A stretch of 64,000 nt of DNA from an uncultured Ruthenibacterium sp. (lineage in GTDB: Bacteria > Bacillota > Clostridia > Oscillospirales > Ruminococcaceae). Location of the stretch: contig CAJUMH010000001.1 of NCBI GenBank assembly GCA_910587145.1, positions 48,082 to 112,081 of the forward strand, read 5' to 3'. This document shows, one piece after another, positions 8,218 through 16,682 of this stretch. The stretch's first letter is position 1, and each line of letters begins with the position of its first letter. The notes under the pieces are model-generated. The model did not search any database. It had not been told where the DNA came from and was given only the letters and a program-made list of their open reading frames with translations. A program made the translations under genes and the position numbers.

Positions 8218-8781
8218 ATGAACTGGAGCATCACAGGCGGCAGGCCGGTCTATCTGCAGTTGATCGAGCAGATGGAACGCGCCATTGTGGCCGGAGAATA
8301 CCGGGCGGGAGCACGTCTGCCCGGTGTGCGGGAGTTAGCCGCCGAGGCGGCGGTAAACCCGAACACGATGCAGCGTGCCCTGCAGGAGCTGGAAGCGCGC
8401 GGCCTTATCAATACGCAGCGCACGGCCGGGCGCACGGTCACCGGTGACGAGGCGCGCATCGCACAGCTGCGCAGGCAGCTTGCCCTGCGGCAGGCGGCCG
8501 CCTTTTTAAGCGCCATGCGCGCGCTCGGCTATGAAAAGCCGGAGACGCTGGCATTGCTGGAGGGGCTGGAGAAACCGGAGCCGCCTTCTGCGCAAATTCC
8601 GGATGCTTCTGCGGGCAAGCCGGGCGCCGGTGCGGGCACACCGGATCTTTTGGCGGATCCTCCGGATGCATCCGTCAAGAGGCAGGCCATTCCCTCGGAT
8701 GCGCGGGGCACGGCCGAAACCATGCCGGGTATTTCTGCAAATACACCGAACATCCCTTCTTTTAAAACCGGGAGGAAATAA
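8218..8781 (+). CDS. GntR family transcriptional regulator, YtrA subfamily
   Basis: 187 residues. Residues 1-75 are a standard GntR winged helix-turn-helix (PVYLQLIEQME, then LPGVRELAAEAAVNPNTMQRA), followed by the short helical dimerisation segment of the YtrA subfamily to about residue 120. YtrA proteins usually end there. This one carries about 60 extra residues rich in Pro, Ala, Gly and Ser with no recognisable fold. AAGGAGG is 8 bp before the ATG. It is followed after 1 bp by an ABC ATPase and then a permease, the usual YtrA operon, and sits behind a 36-bp palindrome covering its promoter. It probably represses its operon until a cell-envelope or antibiotic signal appears; the signal cannot be told from the sequence. 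Confidence 0.92.
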   Translation: MNWSITGGRPVYLQLIEQMERAIVAGEYRAGARLPGVRELAAEAAVNPNTMQRALQELEARGLINTQRTAGRTVTGDEARIAQLRRQLALRQAAAFLSAMRALGYEKPETLALLEGLEKPEPPSAQIPDASAGKPGAGAGTPDLLADPPDASVKRQAIPSDARGTAETMPGISANTPNIPSFKTGRK

Positions 8782-8782
8782 C

Positions 8783-9481
8783 ATGCAAGCTGTATTAAAC
8801 TGTCAGTCATTGACAAAAAGCTTCGGCGCAAAAACCGCGCTGGATCATTTCACCGCACAATTCTGCGGCGGCCGCATTACGAGCCTGCTGGGGCCGAACG
8901 GCAGCGGCAAGACAACGCTTATAAAGTTGGCGGCAGGCCTGCTGACGCCCACCGACGGCGCCGTTTCCATCGGCGGCCGTGCGCCGGATGCGCATACCAA
9001 AGCACACGTGGCCTACCTGCCCGACCGAATGAGCCTGCCCGGCAGCCTGCAGGTGCGGGAGGCTATTGAATTTTTTTCCGATTTTTATGCCGACTTCAGC
9101 GCAGAAAAGGCTTCCGCGCTTTTATCGGAGCTGCACATCCAGCCCGGCGACCGCATCAGCGCCATGAGCAAGGGCACGCGGGAAAAGCTGCAGCTTGCGC
9201 TCGTAATGAGCCGCGCCGCCGAGCTGTATCTGCTGGACGAGCCCATCGGCGGCGTAGACCCTGCCGCGCGCGACCGCATTCTCGATACCATCATCCGCAA
9301 TTATCGCGAGGATGCCGCGCTTGTAATCTCAACGCATCTGATCGGTGACATCGAGCCTGTGCTGGACGACGTTGTGATGATCCAAAACGGAAAACCGGTG
9401 TTGACCGGCAGCGCAGAGGAGCTGCGCGAGACGCACGGCAAAAGTATGGACGCATTGTTCCGGGAGGTATTCAAATGCTGA
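8783..9481 (+). CDS. ABC transporter ATP-binding protein (YtrB-like)
   Basis: 232 residues from the ATG at 8783, chosen because GGAGG lies 7 bp upstream; the frame is open further upstream but without a ribosome-binding site. Walker A GPNGSGKTT is at residues 37-45 and Walker B is YLLDEP. The signature is MSKGTREKL rather than LSGGQ, as is common in the YtrB/EcsA-type ATPases. It partners the permease that overlaps its stop codon, and is regulated by the GntR protein upstream. Such modules usually act in antibiotic or envelope-stress resistance, not nutrient uptake. Confidence 0.93.
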   Translation: MQAVLNCQSLTKSFGAKTALDHFTAQFCGGRITSLLGPNGSGKTTLIKLAAGLLTPTDGAVSIGGRAPDAHTKAHVAYLPDRMSLPGSLQVREAIEFFSDFYADFSAEKASALLSELHIQPGDRISAMSKGTREKLQLALVMSRAAELYLLDEPIGGVDPAARDRILDTIIRNYREDAALVISTHLIGDIEPVLDDVVMIQNGKPVLTGSAEELRETHGKSMDALFREVFKC

Positions 9482-10311
9482 AAAATCTAATCAAACACGA
9501 ATTCCGCGCCACGGCGCGCATCCTTGTGCCGCTGTTCGGCGTGGCGCTGGTGCTCTCGGGTCTTTCGTGGCTTGTGGTGCGCCTCGGCGGCATTCTCGTT
9601 CTGCCGGGCGGCACAGGCCTTGGCAGCCCCATCTTTGGCGTCGTCGCGGGCATTTTAGTACTCATCACGGTTTTTGCCCTGTTCGCGCTGATGGTATCGG
9701 CGGCGATCATCACGATCCAGCGCTTTTACAAAAATTTGCTGGGCGACGAGGGATACCTGATGTTCACACTGCCCGTCACGCCCGGGCAGCACATCCTCGC
9801 AAAGCTGGTTGCCGGCCTGGCGTGGTCGGCGGCGGCGCTTGTCTTTGTATGGTCCGCGTTCATCGCCATGGCAACCGCCATTCCCGGCAGCCTTACCCTT
9901 TCGCAGCAGATGGCGATCATTGATCGGACATTCGAGATCCCGGCAGGGGTGTTCTTCACCCGCACTCTGTCGCTCTTTCTGATCGGCGCATCCAATTTCT
10001 ACCTGCTGGCGTACCTGAGCATGGCCATCGGCAGCCAGCGGCAGGGCTCCCGTCTTTTCGCCAGCTTTGCCGCCTACGCCGTGCTGAACATCATTCTGAT
10101 GATCCTGAGCATCGTCGGCATTTTTCTGCTGGCGTGCGTCATCTCCATGCTGGGCCTTGCGCCGAAGCTGGTGCACCTGATCAACAGCCTTTCGGCCGTT
10201 CAAGTGCTCGATCTGACCCAGGGCGTTTTGACATGCGTCTTTTTGATCGGGGACGCCGTCTACTTTTTCCTCACACGCGCCATCCTCACAAGGCGGCTCA
10301 ATCTGGCGTAA
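9475..10311 (+). CDS. ABC transporter permease, ABC-2 type
   Basis: 278 residues with roughly six hydrophobic segments (about residues 17-37, 55-80, 110-140, 160-185, 200-230 and 245-270). The start overlaps the last 7 bp of the ATPase gene, so translation is coupled. The LGDEGYLMFTLPV stretch after the second membrane segment is typical of Firmicute ABC-2 permeases found with YtrA-type regulators. The substrate is unknown. Confidence 0.85.
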   Translation: MLKNLIKHEFRATARILVPLFGVALVLSGLSWLVVRLGGILVLPGGTGLGSPIFGVVAGILVLITVFALFALMVSAAIITIQRFYKNLLGDEGYLMFTLPVTPGQHILAKLVAGLAWSAAALVFVWSAFIAMATAIPGSLTLSQQMAIIDRTFEIPAGVFFTRTLSLFLIGASNFYLLAYLSMAIGSQRQGSRLFASFAAYAVLNIILMILSIVGIFLLACVISMLGLAPKLVHLINSLSAVQVLDLTQGVLTCVFLIGDAVYFFLTRAILTRRLNLA

Positions 10312-10339
10312 AGCAAAAGGCCATGCCCCCGGCAGGGTG

Positions 10340-10368
10340 TTTCGTTTTGGACAAAGCTGTGCTATACT
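10340..10368 (+). promoter_or_regulatory. Probable promoter of pepF
   Basis: TTTCGT and TATACT with a 17-bp spacer, ending 38 bp before the pepF start. The -10 is good and the -35 weak. Confidence 0.5.
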
Positions 10369-10406
10369 AAAGGAAAACTACTTTCCGAAAGGAGCACTCT
10401 GAATTT

Positions 10407-12209
10407 ATGGAACTGGCAAAACGAAGCGAAGTACCGGCAGAATACACATGGGATCTCACCGCCATTTTTCCGGACAAGGCCGCTTTGCAGGCGGCAATGG
10501 ATACCCTCCGGCAGCTGGCAGACGAGATCGAGCGGGAATTTAAAGGAAAGCTCACCGACGCCGAAACCGTTGTGCGGTGCCTTGGCAAATATCGCGCGCT
10601 GCAGGAGACCGGAACGCTGGCGGGAAACTACTGCAGCCTGGCCGGCGAGGTGGATTATACCGACGCCGCTTTGCAGGAGCAAAGCAAAAGCTTCGGCCGT
10701 GCCTATGCGCAAATCGCCAGCCGCCTAAGCTTTATCGACAGCGAGCTTTTGGCCGGCGACGAGGCCGTGCTGCGTGAAGCCGCCGCCCTCGACGAGCCGA
10801 GCCGCCCTTTGCTGGAAGAGCTGCTGCGCCAAAAGCCCTATCAGCTGCAGCCCGAAACCGAGCGTGTTTTGGCGGCGCTCTCTCCGTCGCTGCAGGCGCC
10901 GTATCAGATCTACAACATGGCAAAGCTGGCCGATATGCGCTTTTCCGCGTTCACGGCCGAGGGCAAGGAGCACCTGCTGGGCTATTCCCTGTACGAGGAC
11001 AGCTACGAATACGACCCCCGCACCGAGGTGCGCCGCGCCGCGGCCGAGGCCTTCTATCAAAAGCTGCGCGAATACGAAAACGTCACCGCCGCAGCCTATC
11101 AGGCCGCCGTGCAAACGGAAAAGACGATCTCCGTACAGCGCGGCTATGCATCGGTGTTCGATTACCTTCTGTTCCCGCAAAAGGTAACGCGCGAAATGTA
11201 CGACCGGCAGATTGATACCATTCTGGAAAAGCTCGCGCCGCATATGCAAAAATATGCCCGTCTGCTGCAAAAGTGCCACGGGCTCGACCGCATGACGTAT
11301 GCTGATCTGAAGCTGTCGGTCGATCCGGAATATGATCCGAGCGTAACGGTTGAGGCCTCGCAGGATTATATCGTACAGGGGCTCTCGGTGATGGGGCCGG
11401 AATATCAGGAGATGGTCCGCACGGCCTATCGGGATCGCTGGGTGGATTTTGCGCAGAATCAGGGCAAGTGCACAGGCGGCTTTTGCGCCAGCCCCTACGG
11501 CGCGCACTCGTACATTCTGCTTACCTGGCACAACCAGATGTCGGACGTGTTTACGCTGGCACACGAGCTGGGGCATGCCGGGCATTTCCAGGCCTGCAAC
11601 AGCACGCAGTCCATCTTCGGCACAGATGTCTCCACCTACTTTGTCGAGGCGCCGTCCACGATCAACGAGCTGCTGCTGGCACACGATCTGCTGAAGAAAA
11701 ACCCCGACAAGCGGTTCCGCCGCTGGGTGCTGAGCTGTATGGTGAGCAAAACCTACTATCACAACTTTGTCACGCACCTGCTGGAGGCCGCATACCAGCG
11801 CGAGGTATACCGCATTGTGGACGCGGGCGGCGGCGTTTCGGCCGAAACGCTGAACCGCATCATGCGGGAAACACTGCACCGGTTCTGGGGCGACGCCGTG
11901 GCGCTCACCGAGGGCGCGGAGCTGACATGGATGCGCCAGCCGCATTATTACATGGGGCTGTATTCCTACACCTACAGCGCAGGCCTGACGGTGGCGACGC
12001 AGGCCTGCAAGCGCATCGAACGCGAGGGCAGGCCCGCCGTGGACGATTGGAAGCGCGTACTCGCGGCAGGCGGCACAAAAACGCCCATGGAGCTGGCACA
12101 GATGGCCGGCGTAGACCTCTCCACCGATGCTCCGCTGCTGGATACCATCGAGACCATCGGCGAATATATCGACGAGATCTGCCGGCTGAGCGAGGAGCTG
12201 GACGGCTGA
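10407..12209 (+). CDS. pepF: Oligoendopeptidase F (M3 family zinc metallopeptidase)
   Basis: 600 residues, the typical PepF length. The gluzincin motif HELGHAGH begins at H386, with E387 catalytic and H386/H390 zinc ligands; the downstream EAPSTINELL supplies the third ligand (Glu). The N-terminal helical lobe (residues 1-200) matches the family. PepF cleaves oligopeptides of roughly 7-17 residues in the cytoplasm and helps turn over peptides. It stands alone behind its own promoter. The start is supported by GAAAGGAG about 10 bp upstream. Confidence 0.95.
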   Translation: MELAKRSEVPAEYTWDLTAIFPDKAALQAAMDTLRQLADEIEREFKGKLTDAETVVRCLGKYRALQETGTLAGNYCSLAGEVDYTDAALQEQSKSFGRAYAQIASRLSFIDSELLAGDEAVLREAAALDEPSRPLLEELLRQKPYQLQPETERVLAALSPSLQAPYQIYNMAKLADMRFSAFTAEGKEHLLGYSLYEDSYEYDPRTEVRRAAAEAFYQKLREYENVTAAAYQAAVQTEKTISVQRGYASVFDYLLFPQKVTREMYDRQIDTILEKLAPHMQKYARLLQKCHGLDRMTYADLKLSVDPEYDPSVTVEASQDYIVQGLSVMGPEYQEMVRTAYRDRWVDFAQNQGKCTGGFCASPYGAHSYILLTWHNQMSDVFTLAHELGHAGHFQACNSTQSIFGTDVSTYFVEAPSTINELLLAHDLLKKNPDKRFRRWVLSCMVSKTYYHNFVTHLLEAAYQREVYRIVDAGGGVSAETLNRIMRETLHRFWGDAVALTEGAELTWMRQPHYYMGLYSYTYSAGLTVATQACKRIEREGRPAVDDWKRVLAAGGTKTPMELAQMAGVDLSTDAPLLDTIETIGEYIDEICRLSEELDG

Positions 12210-12382
12210 GCAGCGGCCGGGCGATGGAGCAGGGGCCACGCGGCCGGCCGTGGCCGGCCCGCCGGGGCAAGGCCGCGCAGCCGAGCGGCGGCCGGGCGCC
12301 TTCCGCATGGATCCGCACCGATTCAAAACGTCCCCCGTGCGAAGGCGCTTTTGCCGTTCGCGCGGGGGATTTGTGCAAGGTG

Positions 12383-13030
12383 TTATTCCTCTGTGAGCGC
12401 TTTCACCGCCGCGCTGCAGCCAATGCGGTCGCAGCCGGCGGCGCAGAACGCCTCCATCGCCGCGCGCGTGCGGATGCCGCCCGCCGCCTTGATCTTCACC
12501 TCCGGGCCGATGTGCTGCCGGAACAGCTCGATATCCGCAGGCTGCGCGCCCGCAGAGCCAAAGCCCGTGGAGGTTTTGATGTAATCGGCCTTCGCCTGTG
12601 TAACACATTCACACACGCGCACCTTTTCTTCCTCGGTCAGATAGCACGTCTCGACAATCACCTTCAGCAGCTTTCCGCCGGCCGCCGCGCGCACCGCCTC
12701 GATCTCCGCGCGCACCGCGCCAAAATCACCGTTTTTCACATCGCCCAGATTGATCACCATATCGATCTCGTTGGCCCCCTGTGCCACGGCATCCTGCGTT
12801 TCAAACACCTTGGCCGCCGTGGTATTGTACCCGAGCGGAAAGCCGATCACCGTGCACAGGTTCAGCTTGGGGAATGCCTGCCGCGCGCGGCTCAGATAGG
12901 CCGGCGGAATGCATACGGAGGCCGTGCCGTAGGCGACGGCTTCCTCGCACAGCGTATAAATTTCCGCCCACGTAACAGTCGCCTTCAGCGCGGTATGATC
13001 CACACGCGCAAAAATTTCTTCTTTGGTCAT
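12383..13030 (-). CDS. deoC: Deoxyribose-phosphate aldolase DeoC
   Basis: 215 residues from the ATG at 13030, which has AAAAGGAGCG just upstream; the frame continues another 20 codons without a ribosome-binding site. It cleaves 2-deoxyribose 5-phosphate to acetaldehyde and glyceraldehyde 3-phosphate. The Schiff-base lysine lies in DYIKTSTGFGSAGA, the assisting lysine in VKIKAAGGIRT, and the Asp/Lys pair around NEIDMVINLG and LKVIVETCYL is intact. It completes the pathway started by DeoB at 6.1 kb. The 170 bp between its stop and pepF are GC-rich with imperfect palindromes but no obvious U-tract terminator. Confidence 0.96.
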   Translation of the reverse strand: MTKEEIFARVDHTALKATVTWAEIYTLCEEAVAYGTASVCIPPAYLSRARQAFPKLNLCTVIGFPLGYNTTAAKVFETQDAVAQGANEIDMVINLGDVKNGDFGAVRAEIEAVRAAAGGKLLKVIVETCYLTEEEKVRVCECVTQAKADYIKTSTGFGSAGAQPADIELFRQHIGPEVKIKAAGGIRTRAAMEAFCAAGCDRIGCSAAVKALTEE

Positions 13031-13130
13031 GGTAACGCTCCTTTTTTTGGGAAGACATCGCATTGCCCGCCGGGATGTGCCCGCCTGCAAAAGCAGATCT
13101 TCCCCTGATCTTACGGTTTTTCTTTCCTAA

Positions 13131-13159
13131 ATTATATCGGCTGCGCCGCCGCTTGGCAA
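13131..13159 (-). promoter_or_regulatory. Promoter of deoC
   Basis: Minus strand TTGCCA and TATAAT with a 17-bp spacer, about 100 bp before the deoC start. No clear DeoR-type operator repeat was seen in the leader. Confidence 0.7.
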
Positions 13160-13305
13160 GAGCGGCAAAAAACTTTTTCCGCACAGGCAAAAAAACTTTC
13201 CTCGCATCCCCCTTTTTGCTGGGGCGCTTCAAAGCAGAAAAGCAGCGCAGGCGCCTTGCCCTGCACAAAATTTTTGCAATTCCTCAAAAAATTGCGTTCA
13301 AAGAC

Positions 13306-13334
13306 TGGACATTGCTTAAAAGATGTGCTATAAT
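13306..13334 (+). promoter_or_regulatory. Promoter of tRNA-Val
   Basis: TGGACA and TATAAT with a 17-bp spacer, ending 12 bp before the tRNA. The transcript therefore begins nearly at the mature 5' end. Confidence 0.8.
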
Positions 13335-13346
13335 TATTTTTGCTGT

Positions 13347-13423
13347 GGAGGCGTAGCTCAGCTGGTTAGAGCGTTCGGTTCACATCCGAGAGGTCGCGGG
13401 TTCGAGCCCCTCCGTCTCCACCA
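13347..13423 (+). tRNA. tRNA-Val (anticodon CAC)
   Basis: 77 nt with encoded CCA. The anticodon stem TTCGG/CCGAG encloses TTCACAT, giving anticodon CAC for GUG. The acceptor GGAGGCG pairs with CGTCTCC and the T-loop GTTCGAGCC is canonical. A monocistronic gene with its own promoter and terminator. Confidence 0.97.
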
Positions 13424-13430
13424 AACAGTC

Positions 13431-13466
13431 AAAATCCGAACCCCGTTGGGTTCGGATTTTGTTCTT
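13431..13466 (+). terminator. Intrinsic terminator of tRNA-Val
   Basis: The arms AAAATCCGAACCC and GGGTTCGGATTTT (13 bp, perfect) have a 4-nt loop and are followed by TTTTGTTCTTT. It starts 8 bp after the tRNA. Confidence 0.9.
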
Positions 13467-13484
13467 TCCGCTCCGCCAACTTCA

Positions 13485-13528
13485 AAACCCCGTGCAAATG
13501 TCTGCATTCAGGCATTTGCACGGGGTTT
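13485..13528. repeat. Perfect 16-bp inverted repeat (hairpin)
   Basis: AAACCCCGTGCAAATG and its exact complement CATTTGCACGGGGTTT are separated by 12 nt. It follows the tRNA-Val terminator. It could be a second terminator acting on either strand, but neither side has a clean T-run. Confidence 0.7.
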
Positions 13529-13770
13529 CTGTTGTGATTCTGTGGGGTTCGCACGATTGCAACATCCCGCAAAAGCATCATCATTTTGTCAAATGCGCAA
13601 GTCAGGATGCAAATCAAACATCCATGCCAAGGGTTATTCGCGCATAAGCTGCTTCCCCGCTTGGTTGATACCATCGCCGCCAGCCCTGATGCTGTGCCGG
13701 TCGCAGCGGTTCCGGCCAGATAAAATCGCATCGGGCCGTTTTACTGTACGGTCTTTTTCCGGCAGCATTC
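13529..13770. other. Stretch without a supportable gene
   Basis: Between the hairpin after tRNA-Val and the SprA-like gene. Short open frames exist on the minus strand, but none has a ribosome-binding site or recognisable domain. It could be decayed coding DNA. Confidence 0.4.
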
Positions 13771-14592
13771 TCAAATCATCGCGGAAAATCCGCTGAAGCC
13801 GCCTTTTTCGTTTTTGCCGCCCTTTGCCACAGCAAAGGAATCGTTGTCGGCAGCCGTCGTTGTGCGGGTAGTGCCGCCGGAAACATAGGTCTTGCCGCAC
13901 TCCGGGCAAATGGCGGTATGGTATGTCACAGATTGGTTTACCACCTTGCGGCCCTCGCGCGCGGCGGACGCCTGCTCGCGCACCACATGCTCCATTTCAT
14001 GGCCCCGCACTGTGGAGGCCGCTGCCTCCGGCGCAATGTGCTGCGCCGTCTTGAACGAAACACCGGGGTCATCGGAGCCGTCCTGATATTTGCGCTCCTT
14101 GCAGGTCTGGCATTCGCTCTCTTCCATTACCTCGCGGGCGCTTTTCGCTTCCTGCGCGCCTTCAATGGCCTGCGGCATCAGGCGCCCCGCCTCCTGCGCA
14201 CCCCGCGGCAAAGCGGCTTCGGCCGCGCCGCCCGCGCTCTGCGCACTCTGCGGCACAAGCGCCGCGCCGGCAGAATATGCCCTCACCGGTACGCTCTGTG
14301 CAAACGAGGCGCCCGCCTCGTTTCGCAGCTTTGCCAGCGCCGCATCGTCCATATACTCCATGCGGCTGCGCACCGCCATTGAAACAGGGTCGCTGCTCCA
14401 GCGCCTTAACGCATCCGGATGCTCGGTGACCTCTTCCGTCCGGGGAACCGATCGAACCGGCTCGACAGCCTGCACCGGCATATCCGGCTGTGCGGGCCGC
14501 ACCGCGCCCGTCTGGGCAGCAACGCGCCGGGATGCATATACGGATACGTACGCATTTTGTCCATAGGAAACCCCTTGGATTGCATTCAACAT
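13771..14592 (-). CDS. SprA-related putative metalloprotease
   Basis: 273 residues from the ATG at 14592, which follows AGGGAGGG. The N-terminal ~150 residues are Ala-rich and of low complexity. The C-terminal half has CQTCKERKYQDGSDDPGVSF, then GHEMEHVVREQ, an HExxH-type zinc motif, and a second Cys pair in CPECGKTYVSGG. This arrangement matches the SprA-related family (putative metalloprotease, CJM1_0395-like), known from Proteobacteria and Firmicutes but of unknown substrate. It is monocistronic with its own promoter. The family assignment is from remembered motifs. Confidence 0.75.
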   Translation of the reverse strand: MLNAIQGVSYGQNAYVSVYASRRVAAQTGAVRPAQPDMPVQAVEPVRSVPRTEEVTEHPDALRRWSSDPVSMAVRSRMEYMDDAALAKLRNEAGASFAQSVPVRAYSAGAALVPQSAQSAGGAAEAALPRGAQEAGRLMPQAIEGAQEAKSAREVMEESECQTCKERKYQDGSDDPGVSFKTAQHIAPEAAASTVRGHEMEHVVREQASAAREGRKVVNQSVTYHTAICPECGKTYVSGGTTRTTTAADNDSFAVAKGGKNEKGGFSGFSAMI

Positions 14593-14638
14593 GAAAGCCG
14601 TCCCTCCCTTTTGGCTGCCGCAGAAGCTTCTGATGCTC

Positions 14639-14667
14639 AGTATACACCATTTCCGCGCAAAATGCAA
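14639..14667 (-). promoter_or_regulatory. Promoter of the SprA-like gene
   Basis: Minus strand TTGCAT and TATACT with a 17-bp spacer, 47 bp before the start codon. Confidence 0.7.
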
Positions 14668-14846
14668 GAAGCGCCCCGGCCAAAAAACGGCCCGTTCTGC
14701 GGCGAAAAAAGCCCGTTTTGCGGCGCATATCGGTCGCGGTTTTTTGCGGCGGCGCAAGGGTGCGGCAAACCGCCCTGTGCCGCGTTTATAAAAACGGGAT
14801 ACGCAATTTTTTGCCGGAATCGCAATGTTCCGGCTTGGAGAAAATC

Positions 14847-15155
14847 ATGGATCCTGCGGGCACGGACGGGGAATGTCCCCTGCTCGCGCCGGATCACAAG
14901 CCCCTGTACCGCCCCGACGGCGGCCCCGCCTGCTGCGCCAATCATATCGGGTGGCACGGGGAAACCGTCGCGCTCGATGCAGACGTGATGAATGCCTTCG
15001 GCAAATGCTCCAGCGGCTTCTATCACGACCTGTACGGGCATATCGTCAACGGCAGGGAGCTGTTTATGAAGCCCGTGCACGTGAAAGCGGAAATGGCCAT
15101 CCTCAATGAGATCGAGCGTCAGAGCCCGCCGACGCAGCGCTTTGAACGCCCGTAA
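14847..15155 (+). CDS. Small hypothetical protein, Cys/His-rich
   Basis: 102 residues from the ATG at 14847, with TTGGAG 6 bp upstream; the frame is open for a further 43 codons but without a better signal. I do not recognise it. It contains a CC pair, several His (NHIGWHGE, FYHDLYGHIV) and a helical end (KAEMAILNEIERQ). No signal peptide or membrane segment. It is followed 21 bp later by a strong terminator, which supports a real transcript. It stands alone between divergent and convergent neighbours. Confidence 0.55.
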   Translation: MDPAGTDGECPLLAPDHKPLYRPDGGPACCANHIGWHGETVALDADVMNAFGKCSSGFYHDLYGHIVNGRELFMKPVHVKAEMAILNEIERQSPPTQRFERP

Positions 15156-15176
15156 GGCTTTTTGCCCATACGGCAC

Positions 15177-15213
15177 GCCCCGCTCCCGTTTTGGGCGGGA
15201 GCGGGGCGTTTTT
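15177..15213 (+). terminator. Intrinsic terminator after the small orphan gene
   Basis: The arms GCCCCGCTCCCG and CGGGAGCGGGGC are perfect over 12 bp and are followed by GTTTTT. Confidence 0.85.
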
Positions 15214-15351
15214 GCGGACCTCCGGGTTTTACAAGAAAGTCCATTTGCGCCAGCGACTCACGCGCGTCTCCGTTTTCCTCGGCCGCACCGCCGGAACGGT
15301 CTTTTTGCCCAAGGCCCGCCTTTTATGTCCGGCAAAATGCCTCTTTCGCGC

Positions 15352-15996
15352 TCAATAGCCCAGCGGCTCGCCCACAAGGATCACCTTGATGCGGCCGGCC
15401 GCGCGCTGATAGCGATGCAGCACGTAAGTACAGCAGATGCGCCCCGGGCTGCGGCAGTCCATGCAATGGCCCGTGGCGGCGCACGGCGTTTCGCACGAAA
15501 GGCGCTTCGCGTTAGCCGGGGCGGCCACCTCGCGCACGCGCTGCTCGGCAGCGGGCAGATCCTTCACCAATTTGTTGCAGCCCACCACCAGCACCACGCT
15601 GGCCGGGCCGAACGTGATGGCGGCCACACGGTTGGCGTTGCCGTCCACATTCAGGATCTCGCCCGCCTCGGTAACGGCGTTCGCCGAAGAAAAGTAGCAA
15701 TCGGCAAAAAAGCTCTTGCGGTAAATTTCACCGATCTCCTCCGGCGTCAGGCCCGGTGCGCCGCGGTCGAGGAACTGATACGCGCCGCTGCGCAGCAGCT
15801 CCATCACACCGCACTCCGCAAGGCTCATGCTGCCGCCCGCGCCCACCACAGAGCCCTCGGGCACAAGCCGGCGAACCAGCGGAACCACCTCCGCGGCGGT
15901 ATCCGCGCAGTAGGCCTCCATATTGTTTTTCCGCAGGGCCTCGGCCGTGCGCTCCATGCGCTGGCGGGTCACCTCCGCAAGCGATTGATGCATCAT
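15352..15996 (-). CDS. LUD-domain protein (LutC/YkgG-like)
   Basis: 214 residues from the ATG at 15996 (AAAGGAAGG just upstream). The LUD fold is visible in VVGAGGSMSLAECGV, the SANAVTEAGEILNVDG segment and AITFGPASVVLVVG. In lactate-oxidation operons LutC works with LutA and LutB, but this is a stand-alone gene with no partner nearby. It also has a Cys-rich end (CETPCAATGHC, CRSPGRICC) that could bind a metal. Its actual substrate is unknown. It is 130 bp downstream of queT on the same strand and may share its transcript. Confidence 0.85.
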   Translation of the reverse strand: MMHQSLAEVTRQRMERTAEALRKNNMEAYCADTAAEVVPLVRRLVPEGSVVGAGGSMSLAECGVMELLRSGAYQFLDRGAPGLTPEEIGEIYRKSFFADCYFSSANAVTEAGEILNVDGNANRVAAITFGPASVVLVVGCNKLVKDLPAAEQRVREVAAPANAKRLSCETPCAATGHCMDCRSPGRICCTYVLHRYQRAAGRIKVILVGEPLGY

Positions 15997-16127
15997 GAAC
16001 CTTCCTTTCTGCTGTAAAAACAGCTCTTTCGTTTCGCGCCATCGCTGCGCGGGCACAGACGGTTTTCGGCGCGGGTAAGGCTTTTTATTCCGGCAAAGCT
16101 GCCCGCCCTCCGGCGCGGCCAGAGCTT

Positions 16128-16682
16128 TCAGCCCGGCAGGTGTTTTTCGGCCTGCTCCGCAGTAAACCACGCGCGCAGCGCGGGCGTTTTTTCAATAATG
16201 CGCACCAGCGGCAGGCCCAGCACCATGCAGGAAAACAGCTGGCCGATCCCAACGCTCGCGGCCTGCAGCAAAAAACCGTTCAATGTACGCGGGCCAAATG
16301 CCCACGCAAGCTCTGCGCCAACGATCACGGCATTGAACAGCACCGGCGGAATGGCGGCGGCAAGGGGCAGGCCCCGCACACGCACCTGGGCCAGGCGGCG
16401 TGTGCACAGCGCGGCACACAGCGTGGCAGCCGTGCCGAACAGGATATCCAGCGCGCCCAAAACGTTTGCCCCCGTAAAAACACCCACCAAATTGGTGAGA
16501 AAGCATCCCAATGTTACGCCCACAACGGCGTCGGGCACGAGCACGGGCAGCAGCGTAAGCGCCTCGCCCACGCGCGCCTGCACGGAGCCGAACGCGATGG
16601 GCGCAATCGCAAGGTTTACAGCGGTGTACAGCGACGCAATGAGCGCGCAGCGAACAAGTGTTTTTGTGCTTATCTGTTTCAT
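16128..16682 (-). CDS. queT: QueT, queuosine-precursor ECF transporter substrate-binding subunit
   Basis: 184 residues with about five or six membrane segments. The start ISTKTLVRCALIASLYTAVN and the SVQARVGEALTLLP motif are characteristic of QueT (COG4708). QueT imports a queuosine precursor such as preQ1 together with the shared ECF energy-coupling module, which is not in this window. The ATG at 16682 is the first with GGAG in front (10 bp). It is preceded by a long structured leader, consistent with riboswitch control known for this family. Confidence 0.93.
   Translation of the reverse strand: MKQISTKTLVRCALIASLYTAVNLAIAPIAFGSVQARVGEALTLLPVLVPDAVVGVTLGCFLTNLVGVFTGANVLGALDILFGTAATLCAALCTRRLAQVRVRGLPLAAAIPPVLFNAVIVGAELAWAFGPRTLNGFLLQAASVGIGQLFSCMVLGLPLVRIIEKTPALRAWFTAEQAEKHLPG

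Noticed and set aside
12210..12382. Terminator between pepF and deoC
   Set aside because: GC-rich imperfect palindromes exist, but there is no U-tract on either strand.
10725..12608. 627-codon open frame antisense to pepF
   Set aside because: It mirrors pepF codons exactly, has no ribosome-binding site, and pepF shows a full metalloprotease signature.
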